From the NCBI GenBank assembly GCA_023395395.1, contig JAEWZH010000016.1, forward strand, positions 28,589 through 92,588: 64,000 nucleotides of DNA, in the 5' to 3' direction. A program made the translations under genes and the position numbers. The stretch is from Bacteroidota bacterium. Its GTDB lineage: Bacteria > Bacteroidota > Bacteroidia > Bacteroidales > Porphyromonadaceae. Within the stretch, counting starts at the first letter, position 1. Each line of letters starts with the position of its first letter. This document shows positions 45,769 through 53,987 of this stretch, piece by piece. Under the pieces are notes generated by a model. The model was not told where the DNA came from. It saw only the letters and a program-made list of their open reading frames with translations, and did no database searches.

Positions 45769-47505
45769 ATGATACACTCTAAGCATATCATTCCTCTACT
45801 GTTTGTCATCAGTCTAATGCTGATGAGCAGCTGTGTTGCCGACCATTCTACGCCGTCGGATGAAGAGCAGACCATACTGCAGGAAGGGACTCCATTTGAG
45901 GTCTCTTTCGGTGGATTTGCCGATGGAATGTCTGTCAGCACGCTCCGAGCATCCGACAGTGACCCGGATCAGATTAGAGACCTACGTCTGCTGGTCTTTG
46001 ACGAAAATCACCGTTTCCTCTACAGTCGCAAAGCTGTGTTGGGTGCTATCGTAAATGACACCGAGTCCGATGCCAACCACCTGCCTGATGGCAAAAAAGA
46101 CGACATCCAAAAGATGATGCGCTTCACCACGAGTCTAATCAGTAGCAGCCGCACGCGCTACATCCACTTCATAGCCAATCATGATTGGAGTGGTTTTCCG
46201 CAGGATTACTTTATCGAAAGGATCTCTGATGGAGAGCTGATAGGCGGAATGATTACCAATAAGACCGAGTTTTGGCGGATGGTGAAGTTTGACAACTTGG
46301 ACGCAAGCTCATTTACTGGTAAAGTGATCAAGCTTCTCCGCAATAATGCCAAGGTGAGCGTGAAGATTAGTCCCGATGTCACCAACTTTACTTATAGTGG
46401 ATTTACCGTGCACAATGCTGTCGACAAAGCGACCGTGGCACCATTTGTCTTCAAAGAAGACCTCACCTACGACTTCCCCATTACCCCGGACATCCCTACA
46501 GTTCCAGCAGCTATTACTGCTCTTCAACCAAAGCCCTTTGGGACTTATGACAATGGATATGACCTCTTTGAGATGGTCAATGTATCCGCTGATAAGCCTT
46601 CTTTTGTCATCATGAAAGGGCAATTGCAAGGGAAAAGAGAGGGATACTACAAGATTGACCTCGTCAAGCTGAATCCTGCAACGGGAGAGACCTCTTCCTA
46701 CAATGTGGTACGTAACTATCACTACCGTATTGTCGTGAGTCATGTCGCCAACGAAGGGTATCTTACGCCAGAGGAGGCTGCACGCAATCCTGCGGGCAAT
46801 AATATCTTTGCTTCGATAGAGCTGGCAGATTTCCCCTCTGTGTCTGATGGTATGAATACCCTTGAGGTGGATAATCTTTCTGCCACTTTTGTATTTGCAC
46901 CCTCTACCTTTACTACCAAAGTATTTTATACCGGAGGAATATACGGTGTCAAGTATTATCCCTCGTGGGATCCGGCTACTGATGAGTACTTAGGTGCCCT
47001 CACCCGTACCGATGGTACAGGTGGGCAGGTAAATAGTGGATCACTGGATGTTGCAGTAAAGAAAGTCCCTACAGATCGTGTTTTGGAGTATTTTGTCAAC
47101 GTGGTGGCGCAGGATGCCAGTGGCAATATCATCACCAGAAAAATATCGATTTTCTTGCGATCTCCTTACAGTTTCAATCAGTCGATTCAAAGTTTTGGTA
47201 GTACGGTTGGTAGTACGGTGACCATTTCGTTTGATGTGCCTGCAACCATGACCATTAGCTCAATCCCATTCGACGTGTTCATCAAGACCAAAGAGCTCAC
47301 TCCAGATTTGTCTCCGGGCAATAATGATGGTATGATGTTGGTGCAAATAGGAAACGATTATTATTATCGCTATAGGGTTAAGGATGCTACCTCCATTGGG
47401 AAACGGATTGATCTGCACTTTGTTCGTAATCTTAGCTATAAGGACGAAGTGATCCAGCTCACCTCCATCTACTATAATAATGCTACAGTGACGTTGCCAA
47501 GTTAG
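45769..47505 (+). CDS. FimE-like fimbrial accessory lipoprotein
   Basis: 578 residues, lipobox MSSC. STLRASDSDP is a potential Arg-processing site, then LRLLVFDENHRFLY and YIHFIANHDW. The segment DFPSVSDGMNTLEVDN..FVF parallels the first-locus FimE. Last gene of the second locus, followed by an intrinsic terminator. P. gingivalis mfa loci as I know them end in a large vWA-type Mfa5; no such gene is here. Confidence 0.75.
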   Translation: MIHSKHIIPLLFVISLMLMSSCVADHSTPSDEEQTILQEGTPFEVSFGGFADGMSVSTLRASDSDPDQIRDLRLLVFDENHRFLYSRKAVLGAIVNDTESDANHLPDGKKDDIQKMMRFTTSLISSSRTRYIHFIANHDWSGFPQDYFIERISDGELIGGMITNKTEFWRMVKFDNLDASSFTGKVIKLLRNNAKVSVKISPDVTNFTYSGFTVHNAVDKATVAPFVFKEDLTYDFPITPDIPTVPAAITALQPKPFGTYDNGYDLFEMVNVSADKPSFVIMKGQLQGKREGYYKIDLVKLNPATGETSSYNVVRNYHYRIVVSHVANEGYLTPEEAARNPAGNNIFASIELADFPSVSDGMNTLEVDNLSATFVFAPSTFTTKVFYTGGIYGVKYYPSWDPATDEYLGALTRTDGTGGQVNSGSLDVAVKKVPTDRVLEYFVNVVAQDASGNIITRKISIFLRSPYSFNQSIQSFGSTVGSTVTISFDVPATMTISSIPFDVFIKTKELTPDLSPGNNDGMMLVQIGNDYYYRYRVKDATSIGKRIDLHFVRNLSYKDEVIQLTSIYYNNATVTLPS

Positions 47506-47523
47506 GCTCTCTTTACGATATAG

Positions 47524-47580
47524 AAAACTCTCCTCTATAGGAATCGTTTCGGCATTCCTAATAGAGGAGGGTTTTCTTAT
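47524..47580 (+). terminator. intrinsic terminator of the mfa-type locus
   Basis: AAAACTCTCCTCTATAGGAA and TTCCTAATAGAGGAGGGTTTT form a long stem with small bulges, followed by TTTTCTTATT. Confidence 0.8.
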
Positions 47581-47618
47581 TCATCCCAAGTGTAAACTGT
47601 ATTTAGATGAGATTTGGG

Positions 47619-47667
47619 CGCTCGGTAGAGAGAAGCTTGTCTTTTCATCGACAGATGCGCTCTACTT
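47619..47667. repeat. direct repeat copy B flanking the mfa-type locus
   Basis: Matches 36036-36085 (CGCTCGGTAGAGAGAAGCTT...CATCGACAGATGCGCTCTACTT), same orientation, 11.58 kb apart. Confidence 0.85.
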
Positions 47668-47692
47668 GCGGAATCTAGGTGAAAGATGTGGC

Positions 47693-47722
47693 TTGGTACT
47701 TACTGCTAAATTTGTATCTTTG
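47693..47722 (+). promoter_or_regulatory. promoter for mlaE
   Basis: TTG (47693-47695), 19 bases, TATCTTTG (47715-47722), 24 bases before the mlaE ATG. Confidence 0.65.
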
Positions 47723-47746
47723 TGGGTATCATATTGTATAGGTTAG

Positions 47747-48490
47747 ATGTTTGCAGTACTCGAAAGCATAGGTAGATATGTAGAGCTACTTGGGGAGGTA
47801 TTTAAGCGTCCCCAGCGCCACCGTATGTTTGCTCGTGAGCTAATCAGGGAGATTTATGTGCAGGGTGTAGGCTCGATATGGATTGTCTTTCTGGTCTCTT
47901 TCTTTCTCGGTACAGTACTGACGATGCAGTTGGGAATCAATATGAGCCACCCGATGATACCTAAGTTTACGATTGGCTATGCGGCTCGAGAGATTGTCAT
48001 TTTAGAATTTTCGAGTACTATCATGTGTATGATATTGGCGGGTAAGTGTGGCAGTAGTATTGCGAGTGAGATTGGGACCATGCGCATTACCGAGCAACTG
48101 GATGCCATGGATGTCATGGGGGTCAATGCTGCCAACTATGTCATCCTGCCCAAAGTGGTTGGAATGATGCTCTTTGTGCCTATACTTGTGATGCTCAGTA
48201 TCGTGGTGGGGATTGGAGGTGGTTATCTCGCTTGCCTTGTATCGCCCAATGTCCCGATTAGTGAGTTTGAGTCAGGACTTCAGCTCTTCTTCAAGCCCTA
48301 CAATATTTTTTATTCTATGGTGAAGAGTGTCTTTTATGTTTTCTTTATTGCCTCTATTGCTTCCTATTTTGGTTATTTCGTCAAGGGCGGAGCTCTGGAG
48401 GTGGGACGAGCCAGTACTCAGGCTGTGGTGATGAGTAATGTGGCCATCCTGATTGTGGATCTTGTCCTCACTCAATTGATGTTGATTTAA
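47747..48490 (+). CDS. mlaE: MlaE-family ABC permease (phospholipid transport)
   Basis: 247 residues, five to six membrane helices, with the MlaE signature LEFSSTIMCMILAGKCGSSI followed by GTMRITEQLDAMDVMGV. Permease of the ABC system that moves phospholipids between the two membranes to keep outer-membrane asymmetry. The ATPase follows after 3 bases. No MCE-domain MlaD gene follows in the window, so that subunit must be elsewhere. Confidence 0.9.
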   Translation: MFAVLESIGRYVELLGEVFKRPQRHRMFARELIREIYVQGVGSIWIVFLVSFFLGTVLTMQLGINMSHPMIPKFTIGYAAREIVILEFSSTIMCMILAGKCGSSIASEIGTMRITEQLDAMDVMGVNAANYVILPKVVGMMLFVPILVMLSIVVGIGGGYLACLVSPNVPISEFESGLQLFFKPYNIFYSMVKSVFYVFFIASIASYFGYFVKGGALEVGRASTQAVVMSNVAILIVDLVLTQLMLI

Positions 48491-48493
48491 GCT

Positions 48494-49222
48494 ATGATTG
48501 AGGTGCGTGAGCTCTACAAGAGCTTTGGAGACAAGGAGGTGCTAAAGGGGGTGAATACCACTTTTCATCCCGGGGAGTGCTCACTAATCATCGGAAAATC
48601 GGGGGTTGGGAAGACGGTCTTGATGAAATGTGTGGTGGGTCTTGAGACACCGACAAGTGGGGAGGTGCTGTATGACGGGCGCAACCTACATCAGATGACA
48701 CCCGATGAGACACGCAAACTGAGGCAGGAGGTGGGGATGCTATTTCAGAATGCTGCTCTCTTTGATAGTATGAATGTTTTTGAAAATGTATTGTATCCGC
48801 TCGATATGTTTTCCAAGATGAAGCGGAGCGAGAGGATAGACAGGACCAAGGAGTGTCTCAGGAGAGTGCAGCTCTACGATGCCCGCTACAAGTATCCGGG
48901 AGAGATAAGCGGGGGTATGAAGAAGAGGGTGGCTATAGCACGTGCTATAGCCCTAGAGCCGAGGTATCTATTTTGTGACGAACCATCGAGTGGTCTTGAT
49001 CCTGAGACCTCAAAGTTGATTGATCAGCTCCTCAAAGAGATAACCAAGGAGGGGCAGATAACGACCATTGTGAATACGCATGATATGAACTCTGTGGCAA
49101 ATATCGGGGATCATGTGCTATTTGTCAATGACGGTAATATATGGTGGGAAGGAAAAGGAGAGGAAATTGAAAGTTCAGAGGATGAAGTACTGAAAAACTT
49201 TGTCTTTATCAGCAAATTGTAG
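48494..49222 (+). CDS. mlaF: MlaF-family ABC ATPase
   Basis: 242 residues. Walker A IGKSGVGKT near residue 33, signature EISGGMKKRVAIARA, Walker B LFCDEPSSGLDP, and the H-loop VNTHD. Partner of the MlaE permease, from which it is separated by 3 bases. The glnS gene follows almost directly, so transcription probably continues. Confidence 0.92.
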   Translation: MIEVRELYKSFGDKEVLKGVNTTFHPGECSLIIGKSGVGKTVLMKCVVGLETPTSGEVLYDGRNLHQMTPDETRKLRQEVGMLFQNAALFDSMNVFENVLYPLDMFSKMKRSERIDRTKECLRRVQLYDARYKYPGEISGGMKKRVAIARAIALEPRYLFCDEPSSGLDPETSKLIDQLLKEITKEGQITTIVNTHDMNSVANIGDHVLFVNDGNIWWEGKGEEIESSEDEVLKNFVFISKL

Positions 49223-49229
49223 CGAATAT

Positions 49230-50933
49230 ATGGAGCAGGAAGTAAAGAGTGTAGGAGCAATGACTCAGGAGAAGTCTCTCAATTTTATCGAACAGATTGT
49301 GGAGGAGGATCTCCGCAATGGACTAAATGATGGGCGTATCCAGACGCGCTTTCCACCCGAGCCCAATGGTTACTTACACATCGGGCATGCCAAGGCGGTG
49401 TGTATCGACTTTGGTATTGCTCAGAAATATGGTGGTGTCTGCAACCTCCGATTTGACGATACCAACCCTGTCAAGGAGGATACGGAGTATGTGGACGCTA
49501 TCGAAGAGGATATCAAGTGGCTGGGTTTTGAATGGGGCAATGTCTACTATGCTTCGGATTATTTTCAGCAGCTTTATGATTTTGCTATCCGTCTCATCAA
49601 GGAGGGCTATGCTTATGTAGATGAGCAGACCTCGGAGCAGATTGCTGCCCAAAAGGGTACGCCTACTCAGCCAGGGGTGCATAGCCCATATCGTGACCGA
49701 CCTGTAGAGGAGAGCTTGGCGCTATTTGAAAAGATGCGCCACGGAGAGATTGCTGAGGGGGCTATGGTCTTGCGTGCCAAGATAGATATGGGACACTCCA
49801 ATATGCACTTCCGTGATCCTATCATTTACCGCATCATCCACCACCCACATCATCGTACAGGCAGGGATTGGAGCGTGTATCCAATGTATGACTTTGCGCA
49901 TGGGCAGAGTGATTACTTTGAGGGAGTTACGCACTCGATATGTACCCTAGAATTTGTGGTGCACCGTCCGCTCTATGATTACTTCGTGGAGCTGCTCAAG
50001 ACGGATGAGTATCGACCAAATCAGTACGAGTTTAATAGGCTCAATCTTACCTACACTATGATGAGTAAGCGTAAGTTGATGGAGCTGGTAAAGAGAGGTT
50101 TGGTACATGGCTGGGATGACCCTCGCATGCCTACACTTGTAGGACTACGACGTAGAGGCTATACCCCTAGGAGTATTCGTAACTTTGTGGATATGATTGG
50201 CTACACCAAGTACGATGGTACCATCGATATGGTCATGCTTGAGAGTGCTGTACGAGAGGATCTCAATAAGGTGTCTAATCGCGCTGCGGTGGTGATGGAC
50301 CCTGTGAAGCTGGTGATTACCAATTATCCTGAGAGGCAGGTAGAGATGATGGAGGTGGTCAATAACCCTGAGGCAGAGGTGATTGAGACACACAAGATTG
50401 CTTTTACACGCGAGCTATGGATAGAGCGTGAGGACTTCATGGAGAATGCCCCGAATAAGTATTTCCGTCTCACTCCAGGTCAGGAAGTCCGCCTTCGTGG
50501 TGCCTATATCATCGAGTGCACAGGATGCAAAAAGGATGAGGAGGGAAATGTGATAGAGGTGTACGCTACCTATGACCCCGAGAGCAAGACAGGTATGGCA
50601 AATGCCAATCGTAAGGTGAAAGGTACCATCCACTGGGTAAGTACCGAGCATGCGCTTCCGGTAGAGCTGAGGATGTACGACCGACTATTTAAGGTGGAGG
50701 ATCCTGCATCTGCTGATGCCGAGGATCTCGCTGACCTACTCAATCCTGATAGCGAAGTGATTATCAATACAGCTTATGCGGAGGAGTGGCTCAAGGATGC
50801 TCAGCCAGAGGAGCATTTCCAATTTGTGCGTAAGGGGTACTTCGCTTGCGATAAGGATAGCAATGAGAGCAAGCTGGTGTTTAATCAGACGGTAGGTCTG
50901 CGTGATACGTGGGCAAAAGAGAAGAACAAGTAA
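49230..50933 (+). CDS. glnS: glutaminyl-tRNA synthetase
   Basis: Class I synthetase of 567 residues from ATG 49230; ATG 49260 (preceded by AGGAG) is a real alternative, and both precede the conserved SLNFIEQ. The HIGH motif is PNGYLHIGHAK (residues 45-55) and the KMSKS equivalent is MMSKRK. It includes the C-terminal anticodon-binding beta-barrels, and the length equals E. coli GlnRS plus a few residues. It is a true GlnRS, so this lineage charges tRNA-Gln directly. Confidence 0.96.
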   Translation: MEQEVKSVGAMTQEKSLNFIEQIVEEDLRNGLNDGRIQTRFPPEPNGYLHIGHAKAVCIDFGIAQKYGGVCNLRFDDTNPVKEDTEYVDAIEEDIKWLGFEWGNVYYASDYFQQLYDFAIRLIKEGYAYVDEQTSEQIAAQKGTPTQPGVHSPYRDRPVEESLALFEKMRHGEIAEGAMVLRAKIDMGHSNMHFRDPIIYRIIHHPHHRTGRDWSVYPMYDFAHGQSDYFEGVTHSICTLEFVVHRPLYDYFVELLKTDEYRPNQYEFNRLNLTYTMMSKRKLMELVKRGLVHGWDDPRMPTLVGLRRRGYTPRSIRNFVDMIGYTKYDGTIDMVMLESAVREDLNKVSNRAAVVMDPVKLVITNYPERQVEMMEVVNNPEAEVIETHKIAFTRELWIEREDFMENAPNKYFRLTPGQEVRLRGAYIIECTGCKKDEEGNVIEVYATYDPESKTGMANANRKVKGTIHWVSTEHALPVELRMYDRLFKVEDPASADAEDLADLLNPDSEVIINTAYAEEWLKDAQPEEHFQFVRKGYFACDKDSNESKLVFNQTVGLRDTWAKEKNK

Positions 50934-50946
50934 ATAATTGAGAGAT

Positions 50947-52338
50947 ATGATGAGAAAACTAATACTAGGGATAGTCGCAACAGTGGCTCTACTCGGAAGT
51001 GGAATGCCCGAAGCTTTGGCACAAACTAAAAACCGAACCAATGTGATTGATGAGGTGGCTTGGATTGTGGGAGATGAGGCGATCCTGCTCTCTGATATAG
51101 AGCGCCAGAGACTCTATTTTGAGTCGATGGGAGAGCGATTTGAGGGAGATGCTCGCTGTATCATACCTGAGCAGATGGCGATTCAAAAGCTATTTCTCAA
51201 CCAAGCTCAGATAGATAGTGTATATCCCAACGACCAGATGGTTAATCAGTCGGTGAACCAATGGATCGAGGCGGTGACCAATGAGCTTGGCAGCCGAGAA
51301 AAGGTGGAGGAGTATCTCGGTATGAATATGGCTCAAATCCGTGCCGATCGTCGTAGGGTGGTCTCTGAGGAGTATGTGGTAATGCAGATGCGTCAGAAGA
51401 TTGTAGGTGATATACAGGTATCACCCTCTGAGGTTAATCGCTTCTATGACACCGTAAATAAGGATAGTCTACCCTTTATGCCACAGACGGTAGAGGTACA
51501 GATTGTGACCCAGCAACCCAATATCCCTATGGGTGAGGTGGACCGTGTGAAGCAACAGCTGGTAGGATACACAGAGAAGGTCAATAAGGGGGAGATGTCT
51601 TTTGAAACTCTTGCTCGAATTTACTCAGAGGACAGTAACACCGCTTTAAAGGGAGGTGAGATGGGTTTTGTCGGTCGTGCAGAGCTCGAGCCAGAGTTTG
51701 CCAACGTCGCTTTTGGTTTGCAAGATACCAACAAGGTCTCTCGTATTGTACGGACAGCAAAGGGTTATCATATCATGCAGCTGATAGAGAAACGTGGTGA
51801 TCAAGTCAATGTCCGCCATATCATGTTACGCCCTCGTGTAGCGAATGAGGATCTCATCGCGACCACCAATAGGATGGACTCCATTGCTCATCTAATCCGA
51901 GTAGATAGTCTGCCATTCCAAGTAGCAGCGCGGTTGTATTCCTATGATGAGGATACCCGTATGGGAAATGGTCAGATGGTAAATACTAATGAGAGGAGTC
52001 AGTATTACGGAACTTCTCGATTTACCATGGAGGATCTGCCTCAGGAGGTTTCTGCTCAAGTAGCTAAGATGGCGGAGGGAGAGGTCTCGGCTCCATTTAC
52101 GATGATGGATAAGAATAAGAATACCATTGTCGCCATTGTATTGCTAAAGCGTCGGGCTCCAGGACATCGAGCTAATGTCGTGGATGACTATCAGGTGATT
52201 AAGAATATTGTGCTTCAGAAAAAACAGAATGATACCCTAAATGAGTGGATTCAAAAGAAGCAGAAGACCACCTATGTAAGTATTAGTCCTGAGTATCGCC
52301 AATGCGAGTTTCAGTATCCCGGGTGGTTGGCGGAGTAG
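50947..52338 (+). CDS. surA: SurA-like periplasmic peptidyl-prolyl isomerase
   Basis: 463 residues from ATG 50947 (a second ATG follows at once), with signal peptide ending PEALAQ. Layout: N-terminal SurA chaperone helices (about 30-180), a parvulin domain (about 180-295; FETLARIYSED..GGEMGFVGRAELEPEFANVAF), then a more degenerate second one starting VNVRHIML. It should chaperone outer-membrane proteins in the periplasm. Its last 37 bases overlap the next gene, which also concerns the envelope. Confidence 0.85.
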   Translation: MMRKLILGIVATVALLGSGMPEALAQTKNRTNVIDEVAWIVGDEAILLSDIERQRLYFESMGERFEGDARCIIPEQMAIQKLFLNQAQIDSVYPNDQMVNQSVNQWIEAVTNELGSREKVEEYLGMNMAQIRADRRRVVSEEYVVMQMRQKIVGDIQVSPSEVNRFYDTVNKDSLPFMPQTVEVQIVTQQPNIPMGEVDRVKQQLVGYTEKVNKGEMSFETLARIYSEDSNTALKGGEMGFVGRAELEPEFANVAFGLQDTNKVSRIVRTAKGYHIMQLIEKRGDQVNVRHIMLRPRVANEDLIATTNRMDSIAHLIRVDSLPFQVAARLYSYDEDTRMGNGQMVNTNERSQYYGTSRFTMEDLPQEVSAQVAKMAEGEVSAPFTMMDKNKNTIVAIVLLKRRAPGHRANVVDDYQVIKNIVLQKKQNDTLNEWIQKKQKTTYVSISPEYRQCEFQYPGWLAE

Positions 52339-53987
52339 TCTTAGGATTACTTGTTGCCATCTTTGCTACACGCGCCAACAATAATGGCAAAGGGCTGGTC
52401 ACAGATGTAACCAACCCTTTCGCCATAGATACCTCTGCCCAGATGGGCAAGGGAGGCAAGGAGCGTATCTTTATTGAAAACGTAGACCTTTGGAGATATG
52501 ACCGAGAAATTGATAGCTTAGCTCAGTTTCTCGTAGGCAATGTAGTGCTGCGGCACAATAACGCCTATATGTACTGCGATAGCGCTAAGCTATATCAGGG
52601 GCAAAATCGGTTTGAGGGCTATCGAAATGTCCGTATTGTACAGGGCGATTCTCTGGTGATTACCTGTAACTACATTGACTACGATGGAGTCACTATGTTG
52701 GCACGCCTTAGAGAGTTTGTGGTAATGGAGCATGGCTCTAACACTCTCTATACCGATAGCCTTGATTATGACAGGGTGTCAGGCCTGGGTTATTACTTTA
52801 ATTCGGGGTCGATTACCGATACACTCAATGTTCTTAGCTCTATTTATGGGGAGTATGATACCAAGACCAAAAAGGCGATATTTCAGGATGAAGTAGTGCT
52901 GGATAATCCTAACTTTAAGCTCTATACCGATCTCTTGAATTATGATACCGAGACCAAGCTGGCAGATATTACAAGTCCTTCCCGTATTGTTGGAGATAGC
53001 GGTGTAATCTATACTTCTCGAGGAACTTATGATACAGAGAATGATCTTGCGTACCTGATGGATCGCTCAGTGATGGAGTCCGGGACTAGAAGGATGACCG
53101 GAGATTCCCTATTTTATGACCGTGGGGCACAGAAAGTAGAGATGTATGGACACATCAATATGAAAGATACCGCAGAGCAGGTGGCCCTCTTCGGGAATTA
53201 TGCAGAGTACCACGAAGATATTTCGTACGGATTTGCGACAGACAGTGCTTATGTCGCTGAGTACTCTGGCGAGGATACTCTGTATGTACACGCTCTTAAG
53301 CTGGAGTTGATCAAGATTGATAGTATTTCCAATCTGATAAAAGGATTGGGCAATGCGCGTCTCTATCGAGACGACGTACAAGCAGTAGCTGATTCTATCC
53401 TCTACTATTCCGCCGATTCGGTAATGCACTGGATTGGACATCCATTTGTCTGGAGTGGGAAATCGCAAGTCGCTGGTGATAGTCTGTCTCTTTATATTAA
53501 GAATGGAGCAGTAGACTATGCTCATATCCGAGAGAACGCATACTTGTCCAGTAAGGTGGATGATAAGCAGCACTACGACCAGATGCGGGGACGAGAGATG
53601 CTTGCATACTTCTCGGATAGTAAGCTCGACTCTATTTGGACTCGTGGCAACGCTGAGGTAATTTATTATAATCTAAATCAAGACAGTCTCCCGTCGGAGC
53701 ATGTCAAATCCCAAAGTAGTGCTATCTTGATGCAGTTTGAGGATGAAGAGATAGCGCTTATCAAACTGCTAGATCGAACCGCAGCTACCATTACACCACT
53801 ATTATTACTTGATAATAGTCAGCTTTTTTATCCTGGCTTTGTGTGGTTTTCAGAGGGAAGACCTACGAGCTTTTTGGACATATTCCGAACTACTCCTAAA
53901 CCCGGTGGTAGTTCCAATCAATCAACAAATAAAGAAGCGTTGCCTCCTGAGGAGGTGTCGCCATCAGAAGTTGACATTGAACCCTAG
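52302..53987 (+). CDS. OstA/LptA-like protein
   Basis: 561-residue exported protein; the N-terminal MRVSVSRVVGGVVLGLLVAIFATRA serves as signal or anchor. Repeated short beta motifs with the OstA look follow throughout (LVGNVVLRHNNAYMYCDSA, GDSLVITCNYIDYDG, GDSVIYTSRGTYDT-like turns), which is the LptA/LptD N-domain beta-jellyroll. Long OstA-like proteins in Bacteroidetes are thought to serve LPS transport. It starts inside surA and its last 24 bases overlap the convergent DUF5686 gene. Confidence 0.8.
   Translation: MRVSVSRVVGGVVLGLLVAIFATRANNNGKGLVTDVTNPFAIDTSAQMGKGGKERIFIENVDLWRYDREIDSLAQFLVGNVVLRHNNAYMYCDSAKLYQGQNRFEGYRNVRIVQGDSLVITCNYIDYDGVTMLARLREFVVMEHGSNTLYTDSLDYDRVSGLGYYFNSGSITDTLNVLSSIYGEYDTKTKKAIFQDEVVLDNPNFKLYTDLLNYDTETKLADITSPSRIVGDSGVIYTSRGTYDTENDLAYLMDRSVMESGTRRMTGDSLFYDRGAQKVEMYGHINMKDTAEQVALFGNYAEYHEDISYGFATDSAYVAEYSGEDTLYVHALKLELIKIDSISNLIKGLGNARLYRDDVQAVADSILYYSADSVMHWIGHPFVWSGKSQVAGDSLSLYIKNGAVDYAHIRENAYLSSKVDDKQHYDQMRGREMLAYFSDSKLDSIWTRGNAEVIYYNLNQDSLPSEHVKSQSSAILMQFEDEEIALIKLLDRTAATITPLLLLDNSQLFYPGFVWFSEGRPTSFLDIFRTTPKPGGSSNQSTNKEALPPEEVSPSEVDIEP

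Noticed and set aside
26212..47505. The twin fimbrial loci as one duplicated operon of equal genes
   Set aside because: The two major subunits clearly belong to different families (FimA and Mfa1), so a simple recent duplication does not explain them.
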